Source: Rhizobium sp. SL86 (GTDB taxonomy: Bacteria; Pseudomonadota; Alphaproteobacteria; Rhizobiales; Rhizobiaceae). From it: a DNA stretch of 64,000 nt. The stretch covers positions 930,001 through 994,000 of the forward strand of contig NZ_JAPPRJ010000001.1 in assembly GCF_026672545.1 (NCBI RefSeq). The letters run 5' to 3'. The notes under the pieces were generated by a model. That model saw only the letters and a program-made list of their open reading frames with translations, was not told where the DNA came from and made no database searches. The number at the start of each line of letters is the position of its first letter. Position 1 is the first letter of the stretch. The position numbers and the translations under genes were made by a program. Below, piece after piece: positions 1 to 8,967 of the stretch.

Positions 1-419
1 TTGACGGAGGGGTCCATGTACCAGGAGCCGCCGGACATGCCCATGCCGACGCGCGACATGCTTTCGACACCACCGGCAATGACGATGTCATCGGAGCCGG
101 CCATGACCTTGCCGGCGCCGAAATTCACGGCATCGAGGCCGGACGCGCAGAAGCGCGAGATCTGCATGCCGGGCGCCTTGGTGGAGTAACCGGCCTCGAA
201 GGCCGCGGCCTTCGGGATGACCGCGCCGGCATCCATTACCGGATCGACGCAGCCCATGATGATGTCATCGACGGTTGCGGTGTCGAGCCCGTTGCGGTCG
301 CGGATGGCTTCCAGCGTTTTCGCAGCCAGACGGACAGAGGGAACCTCGTGCAGGGAACCATCCTTCTTGCCGCGCCCGCGCGGCGTGCGCACGTGATCGT
401 AGATATAGACTTCGGTCAT
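1..419 (-). CDS. Acetyl-CoA C-acyltransferase (thiolase), N-terminal part
   Basis: The reverse strand encodes about 139 residues starting MTEVYIYDHVRTPRGRGKK, the typical N-terminus of a thiolase; the gene runs off the left edge of the window. The nucleophilic cysteine context SRFCASGLDAV is present at about residue 90, followed by the GGVESMS motif. Thiolases of this type cleave 3-ketoacyl-CoA or make and break acetoacetyl-CoA in the last step of beta-oxidation. The neighbouring acyl-CoA dehydrogenase on the same strand fits a fatty-acid degradation locus, although a toxin-antitoxin pair lies between them. The C-terminal half, with the second active-site cysteine, is outside the window, so FadA-type and acetoacetyl-type enzymes cannot be told apart. 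Confidence 0.88.
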   Translation of the reverse strand, partial: MTEVYIYDHVRTPRGRGKKDGSLHEVPSVRLAAKTLEAIRDRNGLDTATVDDIIMGCVDPVMDAGAVIPKAAAFEAGYSTKAPGMQISRFCASGLDAVNFGAGKVMAGSDDIVIAGGVESMSRVGMGMSGGSWYMDPSV

Positions 420-465
420 TGTCTCTCTCCCTTGGGCGCACAGGGCGCCCTCTTTCTCTCGTTCG

Positions 466-795
466 CTACTCGAAGAATGTACTGACCCGTGCCAGAACTT
501 CGTCGAGAATGAAATCGGGTACCCTCTCTACAAAACGCGCACCGCGCGCCTTGAGATCGAGGGACCGTAGCTGGTTGCACAGGATGACGCCGGAGCTTCG
601 TGTGCCAGCACCCGACAACGAAACAGCAAAACCCTGAAAACGGGCAAATTGCCCGCCAGTCGTGACCGGCACGATGATGGGCGTGCCGAGATCGTTGAAG
701 GCCTTCTGCGTTACAATCAGTACGTAGCGCGATCCGGCCTGTTCACGGCCCTTGATCGGTTCGAGATCGACATGCCAGATCTCGCCCCGCTCCAT
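466..795 (-). CDS. MazF/PemK-family toxin (ChpB-like endoribonuclease)
   Basis: This 109-residue protein begins MERGEIWHVDLEPIKGREQ, the usual MazF/PemK opening with the R-G-(E/D)-I-W strand. It also carries the family's YVLIVTQKAFN and PIIVPVT strands and the later VILCNQLRSLDLKAR segment. Members are ribosome-independent mRNA interferases that cut single-stranded RNA at short motifs and are held inactive by an AbrB-fold antitoxin. It follows the antitoxin gene with a one-base TGATG stop/start overlap, so translation is coupled. Length is normal for the family and I see no sign of inactivation. It resembles ChpB more than MazF of E. coli, but the specificity cannot be read from sequence. Confidence 0.9.
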   Translation of the reverse strand: MERGEIWHVDLEPIKGREQAGSRYVLIVTQKAFNDLGTPIIVPVTTGGQFARFQGFAVSLSGAGTRSSGVILCNQLRSLDLKARGARFVERVPDFILDEVLARVSTFFE

Positions 796-1052
796 CAGAT
801 GATCTCCCGGCCAACGGGCGGATCATTCATCCATTCAAGCTCCTCGTCGGACAGAGGCGCATTGGGATCACACTGCGCCAGAAGCTCATCCAGCGTGTAT
901 TTCGGCCGCGCACGCGGCACGGCAATCAGCCGCCCCGCTTCCGCAGACACATCGACCTTGGTATTTGCCGAAAGGCCCAGTTCTTCGAGAACGGCCTTGG
1001 GGATGGTCATCATCACGGACCCTCCGACATTGCGCAAAGTTGACGTTGCCAT
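795..1052 (-). CDS. MazE/ChpS-type AbrB-fold antitoxin
   Basis: The product is about 85 residues. Its N-terminal half (STLRNVGGSVMMTIPKAVLE) is a SpoVT/AbrB swapped-hairpin DNA-binding domain. The acidic C-terminal tail (DPNAPLSDEELEWMNDPP) is the expected toxin-binding segment. I place the start at the ATG at 1052 because GGAGG lies 5 nt upstream; a GTG two codons earlier sits on top of that ribosome-binding site. It overlaps the toxin start by one base. Antitoxins of this kind bind their own promoter, and a perfect palindrome lies immediately upstream, so autoregulation is likely. Confidence 0.88.
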   Translation of the reverse strand: MATSTLRNVGGSVMMTIPKAVLEELGLSANTKVDVSAEAGRLIAVPRARPKYTLDELLAQCDPNAPLSDEELEWMNDPPVGREII

Positions 1053-1064
1053 TTCCACCTCCGA

Positions 1065-1090
1065 AAAAGTTATACATACATATAACTTTT
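1065..1090. promoter_or_regulatory. Perfect palindromic operator upstream of the mazEF-type pair
   Basis: Ten-base arms AAAAGTTATA (1065-1074) and TATAACTTTT (1081-1090) are exact reverse complements separated by CATACA. The palindrome starts 13 bp upstream of the antitoxin ATG, just before its ribosome-binding site, and is AT-rich in a GC-rich region. This is the position and symmetry expected of an AbrB-fold antitoxin operator overlapping the promoter. Binding is inferred, not shown. Confidence 0.6.
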
Positions 1091-1107
1091 GTCGATCAAT
1101 GCCGCAA

Positions 1108-2901
1108 TCAAAACGCCTCGGCGGCCAGTTCCATCAGCGTGTCGCTGCCCGCTTCGATGCGGGTCTTGCGCAGTGCCGTCTCGGGCATGATCTTGTCCAT
1201 GTAGAAACGCGCCGTGACAAGCTTGGTGTTCAAGAAATTGGCGCGCTCGTCACCGGCGGCGATGAGGTCCTGGGCGGATTTCGCCATCTTGGCCCACATG
1301 TAACCCAGCATGACGAGGCCGAAGAGGTGCATGTAATCGGTCGAGCCGGCGCCGGCATTGTCGGGTTTGGCCATGGCATTCTGCATGAACCACATGGTGG
1401 AGGCCTGCAGATCGTTCAAGCCCTTCTTGAGCGCCTTGGTATAAGGCGCCATCTGCTCGTTGGCGCGGTTCTCCTCGCAGAAATCGCCGATCTCCTTGAA
1501 AGCTGCCATGACGGCGCGGCCGCCGTTCAGCGCCAGCTTGCGGCCGACGAGATCGAGCGCCTGGATGCCGTTGGCGCCTTCGTAGATCATCGCGATGCGG
1601 GCATCGCGGACATACTGGCTCATGCCCCATTCTTCGATGTAACCGTGGCCGCCATAGACCTGCTGGGCCATGACCGCATGGTCAAACCCCTTGTCGGTCA
1701 TCACGCCCTTGAGGATCGGCGTGGCGAGACCGAGCAGATCGTCCGCCGACTGGCGTTCGGCGGCATCGGACGAACGGTGGGCGATATCGGACTTCAGCGC
1801 CGTCCACAGCATGAAGGCGCGGCCGGCTTCGTTGAAGGCCTTGATCGTCATCAGCGTGCGGCGGATATCGGGATGCACGATGATCGGGTCGGCAGCCTTT
1901 TCCGGCGCCTTGGGACCGGAAAGCGAGCGGCCCTGGATGCGGTCCTTGGCATAGGCGACGGCGTTCTGGTAGGCCACTTCGGCAATCGCGAGACCCTGCA
2001 GGCCGACGCCGAGGCGGGCCTCGTTCATCATGACGAACATGGCGTTCAAGCCCTTGTTCTCCGCGCCGATCAGGTAACCGGTCGCCTCGTCATAATTCAT
2101 CACGCAGGTGGCATTTCCGTGAATGCCCATCTTGTGCTCGATGGCACCACAGACGACCGTGTTGCGTTCGCCGAGCGAACCGTCCTCGTTGACCATGAAT
2201 TTCGGCACGATGAAGAGCGAGATACCCTTGGTGCCGGCGGGCGCGCCTTCGATGCGGGCAAGCACCAGATGGACGATGTTGTCCGTCATGTCGTGTTCGC
2301 CGGCGGAGATGAAGATCTTCTGGCCGGAGATCTTGTAGGTGCCGTCACCGTTCGGCACGGCCTTGGTGCGCAGGAGGCCAAGATCGGTGCCGCAATGCGG
2401 CTCCGTCAGGTTCATCGTGCCCGACCATTTGCCTTCGACCATCTTCGGCAGATAGGTCTGCTTCTGTTCCTGGCTGCCATGCACGAGGATCGCGGCAATC
2501 GCGCCCTGGGTGAGGCCCGGATACATCATCAGCGACATGTTGGCGGCGGAGGTATATTCGCCGACGGCGGCATGCAGCGTGTAGGGCAGGCCCTGACCGC
2601 CAAACTCCTCCGGCACGGCAAGGCCGATCCAGCCACCCTCACAATAGGCGTCATAGGCTTCCTTAAAACCCTTGGGGGTCTTCACGGAGCCATCGTCGGC
2701 GCGCACGCAGCCTTCCTGATCGCCGGAATAGTTGACGGGGAAGAGAACTTCCTCGGACAGGCGGGCGGCTTCGGAGGCGATCGCCTCGATCATTTCCGGC
2801 GTTGCATCGGCAAAACCGGGAAGATTATTGTAGCGCTCGATGCCAAGCACGTCCTTCAATATGAACAGGGTATCGGTGACCGGGGCCTTGTAGACAGGCA
2901 T
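1108..2901 (-). CDS. Acyl-CoA dehydrogenase (long form, FadE/DmdC-like)
   Basis: This 597-residue flavoprotein oxidises an acyl-CoA to the trans-2-enoyl-CoA, passing electrons to ETF. Visible landmarks are the FAD/substrate motif MNLTEPHCGTDLG (about residues 165-177), KIFISAGEHD, and the C-terminal catalytic-base segment MIYEGANGIQALDLVGRKL, where the glutamate is the expected base. An extra C-terminal helical domain of roughly 130 residues explains a length well above the usual 380-400. The start at 2901 has GGAGGAG a few bases upstream. A palindrome at 2960-2981 probably regulates it. Databases often name this subfamily 3-methylmercaptopropionyl-CoA dehydrogenase; I would not infer that substrate. 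A role in fatty-acid oxidation alongside the nearby thiolase is more likely. Confidence 0.9.
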   Translation of the reverse strand: MPVYKAPVTDTLFILKDVLGIERYNNLPGFADATPEMIEAIASEAARLSEEVLFPVNYSGDQEGCVRADDGSVKTPKGFKEAYDAYCEGGWIGLAVPEEFGGQGLPYTLHAAVGEYTSAANMSLMMYPGLTQGAIAAILVHGSQEQKQTYLPKMVEGKWSGTMNLTEPHCGTDLGLLRTKAVPNGDGTYKISGQKIFISAGEHDMTDNIVHLVLARIEGAPAGTKGISLFIVPKFMVNEDGSLGERNTVVCGAIEHKMGIHGNATCVMNYDEATGYLIGAENKGLNAMFVMMNEARLGVGLQGLAIAEVAYQNAVAYAKDRIQGRSLSGPKAPEKAADPIIVHPDIRRTLMTIKAFNEAGRAFMLWTALKSDIAHRSSDAAERQSADDLLGLATPILKGVMTDKGFDHAVMAQQVYGGHGYIEEWGMSQYVRDARIAMIYEGANGIQALDLVGRKLALNGGRAVMAAFKEIGDFCEENRANEQMAPYTKALKKGLNDLQASTMWFMQNAMAKPDNAGAGSTDYMHLFGLVMLGYMWAKMAKSAQDLIAAGDERANFLNTKLVTARFYMDKIMPETALRKTRIEAGSDTLMELAAEAF

Positions 2902-2959
2902 TCGCGAACTCCTCCAAATCAGCGGCCGGATGGACCGGCATCCATAGTCTTACAAAATA

Positions 2960-2981
2960 TTGACGTGCGCGTAAACGTCAA
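2960..2981. promoter_or_regulatory. Candidate fatty-acid/branched-chain regulator operator
   Basis: TTGACG (2960-2965) and CGTCAA (2976-2981) are exact inverted arms, with GTAAA just inside the right arm. The site lies 59 bp upstream of the acyl-CoA dehydrogenase start. On the reverse strand it reads TTGACGTTTACG at the gene-distal end. Nearly the same sequence, TTGACGCTTACG, lies in front of fadD at 55633. The shared motif resembles operators of MerR-family LiuR-like regulators of acyl-CoA catabolism; that assignment is inference. Confidence 0.45.
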
Positions 2982-3078
2982 TCCGTCAAAACGGCGCATC
3001 GGGTAGATTCTTTGCGAGCGGAACCGTCCCGCGAAACTTGCCGTCTCAACCACCGTGCACGCGAAACCTTCCCTTACG

Positions 3079-3093
3079 TTAACACTGTATTAA
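3079..3093. promoter_or_regulatory. Perfect CtrA-type site (TTAA-N7-TTAA)
   Basis: TTAA at 3079-3082 and TTAA at 3090-3093 are separated by exactly seven bases (CACTGTA), which is the consensus full site for the cell-cycle regulator CtrA. It lies about 200 bp upstream of the podJ-like start. The promoter and the sign of regulation cannot be read from the sequence. Confidence 0.5.
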
Positions 3094-3294
3094 CTACGTT
3101 TCGCGAAAGGTGAATACCGAGCCGTGGTGCGTCGCGCTTCGGCACAAGGGGAACTGAACGAACGCCTTTCGCAGCGAGAAGCCGGACACCGTCCTGGCCT
3201 TGAACGCAGTCGAAAGACACACCGGCGGCGCCCCGCAACCGACAGGCCTTTTGGACCATCCCACGGGATCGCGCAGCCGAAGCGAGCAAAGACG

Positions 3295-6200
3295 ATGAAT
3301 GGATCACGCCTCAATTCCAACCCTAGCGGTGAACGGTCTTCGCTTGATGCGCTCAACCGCACCATCGAGGGACTGGAAGCCCGGATCGAGGGTCTGTTGA
3401 AAGCCTCGGGCCGTGAGAAGCGCACCGCTGCCGATCGTCTGGCGGATGCCAACCATCGCGTCGAGGTGCAGGCTCCCGCGCCAGCTCCCCGCCGTGGCAA
3501 TCCCGATCTCGATGCGCTGAACGAAATCCGCCAGCGCCAACGCATGCTGGAAGGGCGCGACCGCGATGCCCGCCGTCCGCTGGCCGAGATGGCACCGCAG
3601 GACCGCAGGCTGCCGGAACCGCCGCCCGTGGCACCGCGGATCGCCGAACCGAGACGGATGCCTGTCGAACCCGCCATCAGCCGCGACACCTATTCCGAAC
3701 CGCCGCGACGTGCGCCGCTTCAGCGCGAGCCGGATGTGAGGGATGTGGCCCAGGCCCTGCAGGATCTGCGCCGCGAACTGAAGCACGACATTTCCAGCAG
3801 CATCGCGCACGAGATGAACACGCTGCGAAGCGAACTGACATCCTTCGGCGAACTGTCGAAGAACCGCGACCTGACCCATGAATTGCGCGAGGAGCTGGTG
3901 CGCCTGGCGCATGGCGTCGACGGGCTCAGCCGCCGCGCTCCGTCGGGGGCTTCCGAGGTGCGCGCCGAACTCGACGATCTGCGCCGCCTGATCGATGGCC
4001 TTGCAACGGCCGATTCGGTGCACCGCATGGAAGCCCGCTGGTCCGAACTGGAAGACCGTTTCCAGGACCTCGACACCGCCGGCATCCAGAAGGAGCTGAT
4101 TGCCCTCGCTTACCGCATCGACGGCGTCAAGGCGGAACTGGGGACCATGGCCGACAGCCCGGCGATCCGGGCCCTGGAAGACAAGATCCTCACGCTTGCC
4201 GGTCTGGTGGAAGAGCTGAATGCCCGTCCGCAACAGCAGGACGATCTTTTCGCCGACCAGTTTTCCCATCTCGACCAGCGGCTGGACGAGATCTCGCGGG
4301 CGGTTGCCGCCGGCGCGCGGACGCGTGGCATGGACAGCGAGGAGCAGGCCGCCCTGCGCCGGCTGGAAGACCGCCTCACCTCGCTGACCGACCGCATTGC
4401 CAGCCTTGCGCACATGCAGGATGCGCAACGTCTCGAAGAGCGGCTGGACGAGCTGGCCGCGCATATGGGCCAGATGCCCTCTGCGGATCTCACCGGTTAC
4501 ATCGCCGATCTGTCGCGCAAGATCGATGCGCTTGCCCACGAACAGACAAGCGAAGGGCTGGGGGAACGACTGGACGAACTGAACCGGCGCATCGACGACC
4601 TGGGGCGCCATTCTTCCATGTCCGTCCCTGCGGACGACGCCGGTCTCGAGCGCCTTGAGGTTCGGCTGGACGAAATTGCCGCCCGGCTGGATGAGGCTGC
4701 GCGCGGACCGCAGGGCGACAACCAGGCGATCATCAATCTCGAACGGCAGATCGCCCATCTGTCCGGGCTGCTGAGCGAACCGCGCCCGGACATGGCCGCA
4801 GCACTTCCCGGCGGCCTCGATCAGCGGATCGCCTCGATCGAAAGCTACATGGCGACGAGCGACGAATATATCCTGGAAGCCGCGCGCCATGCCGCGGAAG
4901 CGGTGATCGAGAACTATGCGCGCTCGCCGCGTGAGGCCGGCGCCGCAGGCCCGGACACGGCACAACTCGTCGGGCTGGCCGAGGATCTGCGCCATCTGGA
5001 GGAGCTGGCACGTTCCTCCGAGGAGCGCACCCATGCGGCGTTCGACGGCGTACACCGCACGCTCGTCAAGATTGCCGAGCGGCTGGACAAGATGGAAGAC
5101 CACATGACCGTGCGTGGCGGCTCGCTGCTGGGCAGCACCGCCGCGGCACCGAAAGCGCATGTGGCCGCCGGCGACATCCGTCCGCCGCTCGTTGCCCCTT
5201 CGGCGCCCGTCGAACGGGCGACGGCGTCCCGCACGACCGAGGACATCCTGGCGGAATCGACTGCGAACATCGACCTGCTGTCGCCGGCCTTCGCCGAACC
5301 CGTGGACACGGCAGACGAAAAATCCGGGCTGCTGGCCGGCCTGAAACACCGCCTGCGTCCGAAGCCCAAGGCCGAAGCGCCCCGACCATCGCGTTCCGTC
5401 GTGGAGCCGGCCCCTTCGATCGATCCGACGGACGTTCTTCCGAGCGAACACGAAAACGACCTGCTGGAGCCCGGTTCGGGCATGCCCGACGTGCGCAAGA
5501 TCCTGGAGCGCGTGCGGGCAACCCAGGCAGCCAATCCCGCAGCCCAGAGCGCCGATGGCGAACGGGTCGATTATATTGCCGCAGCCCGGCGTGCCGCCAA
5601 GGCCGCGGCCCAGGAAACGGACCCGCTGCATACGCTCGTCAAGGACAAGACGACTACCCGGACGAAGGGCAAGGTTGCGCCGCCCGCCTCTGGCCTCAAG
5701 GGTGCGCTTGGCCGGCATCGTCGACCGATCCTGATGGCGGTCGGGGCGATCCTGCTGGCGCTGATGGCAATGCCGCTCGTCAGCACGCTGACCCGTGGCG
5801 ACAAGCCGGTCCCGGCAACCGTCTCCACCTCGAACCAGACCTCCTCCAAGCTGGACGCCCCCAAGACGGCGGTCGCGCAGACCGCGACGTCCGAAACGCC
5901 GGTTGTTGCCGCCACAACCGCCTCGGCACCTGCCGAACCGGAACAGGCGCCGGTCGCCGCGCCCGAAACGGCGCAGACCGAACCGCCGCAGGCAGAACCG
6001 GTTCCGGAAGAACTGGCCAAGGCGCCGGCATCCAGTGAGAGCAGCGAGACGGCAGCCGCCGCTCCGGCCATGGCCGATGCGATCAAGGTTCCTGCAACGA
6101 TCACGCCGAAATCGCTCTCCGATGCGGCCGCCAAGGGCGATCCGCAGGCGCTGTTCGAAATCGGTGCTCGTTTCACCGAAGGCCGCGGCGTGACCGCCGA

Positions 6201-6948
6201 TCCGAAGGAAGCGGCCCGCTGGTACGAGCTTGCAGCCGAGCGCGGTTTCGCGCCGGCGCAATACCGTCTCGGCAGCCTTTACGAAAAAGGGACCGGCGTC
6301 GAACGCGACATGGCAAAGGCCATGGCGCTTTACGAAGAAGCCGCCCGCGCCGGCAATGCCAGCTCCATGCACAATCTGGCCGTGCTTTATGCCTCCGGCG
6401 CCACGGGGTCTGCCAATTACAAGGCCGCCGTCGAGTGGTTCACCAAGGCGGCCGATCACGGGATTACCGACAGCCAGTTCAACCTCGCGATCCTTTATGC
6501 GCGCGGCAATGGCACCGCGCAGAATCTGGAAGAGTCCTACAAGTGGTTCGCCGTTGCCGCCAAGGAAGGTGACAAGGACGCCGCCCAGAAGCGGGACGAA
6601 GTGGCGAATGCGCTGAAACCCGAACAGCTGCAGAGCGCCAAGGCGAAGGCGGAGATGTGGAAACCGCAGCCGCTCGACGACCGCGCCAACAGCGTCAACC
6701 TGCCGGACGAATGGGTCAGCAAGGGCCAGACGACCGCCAGCATCGACATGGAAAAGGCGATCCGCAACATCCAGGCCATCCTCAACAAGCGTGGTTACGA
6801 TGCCGGCCAGCCGGATGGCATGATGGGCAAAAAGACGATTACCGCCATCAAGGAATTCCAGAAAAAGAACGGCCTTCCGGAAGACGGCAACATCACCGAA
6901 CCGCTGGTGCGCAAGCTTCTCGAAGAGAATCAGGCGAAGGGCGCCTGA
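3295..6948 (+). CDS. podJ: PodJ-like polar organelle development protein (coiled coil, TM, Sel1 repeats, peptidoglycan-binding)
   Basis: The 1217-residue product has the PodJ layout. A long charged cytoplasmic part (residues 1-800) is rich in heptad-like segments with recurring RLDEL/RLDEI motifs. One membrane helix follows a basic stop at about 811-830 (RRPILMAVGAILLALMAMPL). After an Ala/Pro/Glu-rich linker come four Sel1 repeats (about 941-1104), then a peptidoglycan_binding_1 domain (about 1146-1212). In Caulobacter and Agrobacterium, PodJ marks a cell pole and organises polar factors; in polar-growing rhizobia it affects growth-pole transition. I chose the ATG at 3295 because the residues preceding it look like leader sequence; no strong ribosome-binding site is present. 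A perfect CtrA-type site lies upstream. The name rests on architecture. Confidence 0.8.
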   Translation: MNGSRLNSNPSGERSSLDALNRTIEGLEARIEGLLKASGREKRTAADRLADANHRVEVQAPAPAPRRGNPDLDALNEIRQRQRMLEGRDRDARRPLAEMAPQDRRLPEPPPVAPRIAEPRRMPVEPAISRDTYSEPPRRAPLQREPDVRDVAQALQDLRRELKHDISSSIAHEMNTLRSELTSFGELSKNRDLTHELREELVRLAHGVDGLSRRAPSGASEVRAELDDLRRLIDGLATADSVHRMEARWSELEDRFQDLDTAGIQKELIALAYRIDGVKAELGTMADSPAIRALEDKILTLAGLVEELNARPQQQDDLFADQFSHLDQRLDEISRAVAAGARTRGMDSEEQAALRRLEDRLTSLTDRIASLAHMQDAQRLEERLDELAAHMGQMPSADLTGYIADLSRKIDALAHEQTSEGLGERLDELNRRIDDLGRHSSMSVPADDAGLERLEVRLDEIAARLDEAARGPQGDNQAIINLERQIAHLSGLLSEPRPDMAAALPGGLDQRIASIESYMATSDEYILEAARHAAEAVIENYARSPREAGAAGPDTAQLVGLAEDLRHLEELARSSEERTHAAFDGVHRTLVKIAERLDKMEDHMTVRGGSLLGSTAAAPKAHVAAGDIRPPLVAPSAPVERATASRTTEDILAESTANIDLLSPAFAEPVDTADEKSGLLAGLKHRLRPKPKAEAPRPSRSVVEPAPSIDPTDVLPSEHENDLLEPGSGMPDVRKILERVRATQAANPAAQSADGERVDYIAAARRAAKAAAQETDPLHTLVKDKTTTRTKGKVAPPASGLKGALGRHRRPILMAVGAILLALMAMPLVSTLTRGDKPVPATVSTSNQTSSKLDAPKTAVAQTATSETPVVAATTASAPAEPEQAPVAAPETAQTEPPQAEPVPEELAKAPASSESSETAAAAPAMADAIKVPATITPKSLSDAAAKGDPQALFEIGARFTEGRGVTADPKEAARWYELAAERGFAPAQYRLGSLYEKGTGVERDMAKAMALYEEAARAGNASSMHNLAVLYASGATGSANYKAAVEWFTKAADHGITDSQFNLAILYARGNGTAQNLEESYKWFAVAAKEGDKDAAQKRDEVANALKPEQLQSAKAKAEMWKPQPLDDRANSVNLPDEWVSKGQTTASIDMEKAIRNIQAILNKRGYDAGQPDGMMGKKTITAIKEFQKKNGLPEDGNITEPLVRKLLEENQAKGA

Positions 6949-7150
6949 AAGCGTTGACGTTGCGGCGAAAAAAGCGGCCGCAACGCCGTTTCCGAATTGA
7001 CTACGGCCCCCTCGCATCGCATGAGGTTAGTCTCGGCGGAGGCCCTGCCAGGCCATCGGCCGCGGACTGATTTCATGTGCCGCAACGGACGCCCTGCCCC
7101 GCCCGCAGCCTCCCGGAACGGCAAAGCTTGTTGCTGATCGTGAGGCGCCC

Positions 7151-8077
7151 GTGACTGTCTATCTGCCGATCGCTGAGCTTTCGGTGAACATCTTCATCAT
7201 TCTCGGCATGGGGGCTGCCGTTGGCTTTCTGTCCGGCATGTTCGGGGTGGGCGGTGGCTTCCTGATCACGCCGCTTCTGATCTTCTACAACATCCCGCCG
7301 GTGGTCGCCGTCGCAACCGGCGCCAACCAGGTGGTTGCCTCCTCGATCTCCGGTGCGATCAGCCATTTCCGCCGCGGAACGCTCGACCTCAAGCTCGGCA
7401 GCGTGCTTCTGGTGGGCGGCATTGCGGGGGCCACACTCGGGGTGTGGATCTTCTCCTGGCTGCGCCGCGTCGGCCAGCTGGACCTGATGATCTCGCTGCT
7501 TTATGTCGCCTTTCTCGGCACGATCGGCAGCCTGATGCTGGCGGAAAGCATTCGCGCCATGCGCCGGGCGGCGAAGAACCAGCCGCTGCCGCTGAAACGG
7601 CCCGGCCAGCACAACTGGGTGCACCGGCTGCCGCTGAAGATGCGGTTCAAAAAATCGAAGATCTATCTCTCCGCCATTCCCGTGGTCGCGCTCGGTTTCG
7701 GCATCGGCATCCTCACCTCCGTCATGGGTGTCGGCGGCGGCTTCATCATGGTGCCGGCGATGATCTATCTTTTGCGCATCCCGACCAATGTCGTCGTTGG
7801 AACCTCGCTGTTCCAGATCATTTTCGTCACCGCCTACACGACCATGGTGCAGGCGGCGACGAACTATTCCGTCGATATCGTGCTGGCGACGATCCTGATG
7901 GTGGCCGGCGTGATCGGCGCGCAATACGGTGTGCGCGTCGGCCAGAAACTGCGCGGCGAACAGCTGCGCGCCCTTCTCGGCCTCTTGGTGCTGGCGGTTG
8001 GCCTGCGCCTGGCAATCGACCTCGTTCTCACGCCCGCCGACCTCTATTCGCTGTCGATCGAAGGTTTTGGCCCCTGA
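7151..8077 (+). CDS. TauE/SafE-family sulfite/organosulfonate exporter
   Basis: This 308-residue polytopic membrane protein has the duplicated TauE/SafE signature: GMFGVGGGFLITPLL near the N-terminus and VMGVGGGFIMVPAMIYLL in the second half, each heading a bundle of helices. The family moves sulfite or sulfonates (taurine and sulfoacetate catabolism) out of the cell. The start is a GTG at 7151 with GAGG upstream. The stop overlaps the next gene by one base (TGATG), so the two are translationally coupled. Substrate is not determined by sequence. Confidence 0.85.
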   Translation: MTVYLPIAELSVNIFIILGMGAAVGFLSGMFGVGGGFLITPLLIFYNIPPVVAVATGANQVVASSISGAISHFRRGTLDLKLGSVLLVGGIAGATLGVWIFSWLRRVGQLDLMISLLYVAFLGTIGSLMLAESIRAMRRAAKNQPLPLKRPGQHNWVHRLPLKMRFKKSKIYLSAIPVVALGFGIGILTSVMGVGGGFIMVPAMIYLLRIPTNVVVGTSLFQIIFVTAYTTMVQAATNYSVDIVLATILMVAGVIGAQYGVRVGQKLRGEQLRALLGLLVLAVGLRLAIDLVLTPADLYSLSIEGFGP

Positions 8078-8883
8078 TGATGACGATGCTGCGCGCCCTC
8101 GGCCTTCTCGTCTGCCTCTGTGCCGGTGTCACGCCCGCGACCGCCCAGTTGCTGAGCGGCGATGTGCCGACTGTCAGGGAAGGTCTGGAAATCGGCACCT
8201 CGACCAGCGAAATCGCGATCACCTCGGATTTCCGCGGCGCCGACCTGACGATTTTCGGCGCGCTGACCAATGCCGACGAACTGTTCCTCGCGATCGGGCA
8301 ATACGACGTGGTGGTGACGCTGGAGGGGCCGCGCAACGAAACCACGGTACGGCGCAAGGACCGGGTGTTCGGCATCTGGATGAACACCCAATCGGTCACC
8401 TTCGAACAGGTGCCGGAATCCTATTCGGTTGCGAGCACCCGGCCGATCGATGACATCCAGGCGACCTCGTCGCTCAACCGCATGGGGATCGGCATCGATC
8501 ATCTGGCGCTGGCGCCGATCGGTTACGTGGGCAATGCGCTGGCGGTGGCGGATTTCCGCGAGGCCTATCGCCGGCTGAAGCTCTCCAACGGCCTCTACCA
8601 GCGCGATTCCGCCGGCGTGCGTTTCGTCAGCCCCAGCCTGTTTCGCGCAACGGTGAAGCTGCCCGCCAACGTGCCGGACGGCGTGCATGTGGTGCATGCC
8701 TATCTGTTCAAGAGCGGCGAGCTGATCCTGCAGAAAGATCTGCCATTGCGCGTCGTCAAGACCGGTCTCGAACAGGCAATCACCGATGCCGCGCACGAAA
8801 AACCCATCGCCTATGGCCTGTTCTGCGTGCTGATTGCCGTGCTGACCGGCTGGGGCGCCAGCATCGTCTTCCGCAAGGACTGA
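8077..8883 (+). CDS. TIGR02186-type membrane-anchored protein, partner of TauE/SafE exporter
   Basis: The 268-residue product starts with a signal peptide (MMTMLRALGLLVCLCAGVTP, cleaved after a TATA-like TAQ region), has a beta-rich periplasmic body, and ends with one membrane helix (GLFCVLIAVLTGWGASIVF) and a short RKD tail. Segments such as EIGTSTSEIAITSDFRGADL and IFGALTNADELFLAIGQYD match what I know of TIGR02186, a family almost always next to TauE/SafE permeases in alphaproteobacteria. Its biochemical role is unknown; accessory function in export is inferred from coupling to the upstream gene. Confidence 0.75.
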   Translation: MMTMLRALGLLVCLCAGVTPATAQLLSGDVPTVREGLEIGTSTSEIAITSDFRGADLTIFGALTNADELFLAIGQYDVVVTLEGPRNETTVRRKDRVFGIWMNTQSVTFEQVPESYSVASTRPIDDIQATSSLNRMGIGIDHLALAPIGYVGNALAVADFREAYRRLKLSNGLYQRDSAGVRFVSPSLFRATVKLPANVPDGVHVVHAYLFKSGELILQKDLPLRVVKTGLEQAITDAAHEKPIAYGLFCVLIAVLTGWGASIVFRKD

Positions 8884-8967
8884 CGCCTATCCGGATCAAT
8901 CGTCACATTTGCGGCAAAAAAACTCAGCTAGTAAATGTTATATCATTTATCTGGACGGGTTAACGCC

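Larger units (their letters stand above)
2902..3294. other. Intergenic region, divergent control of acyl-CoA dehydrogenase and podJ-like gene
   Basis: This 393-bp gap between two divergent genes contains no convincing coding sequence. It holds the TTGACG palindrome described at 2960-2981, a GANTC site (GATTC, 3006-3010) and the TTAA-N7-TTAA site at 3079-3093. The stretch 3124-3294 stays open in the podJ-like frame, but its composition and the lack of a good ribosome-binding site argue that it is leader. Confidence 0.6.

Noticed and set aside
649..3006. A 785-codon forward frame over the acyl-CoA dehydrogenase and mazEF
   Set aside because: It is antisense to well-supported genes, spans several of them, and has the typical shadow composition.
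3304..7017. A 1237-codon reading frame on the reverse strand opposite the podJ-like gene
   Set aside because: It is low-complexity, Arg/Gly/His-rich and has no domain; it mirrors the codon use of the real forward gene with its clear TM, Sel1 and peptidoglycan-binding parts.
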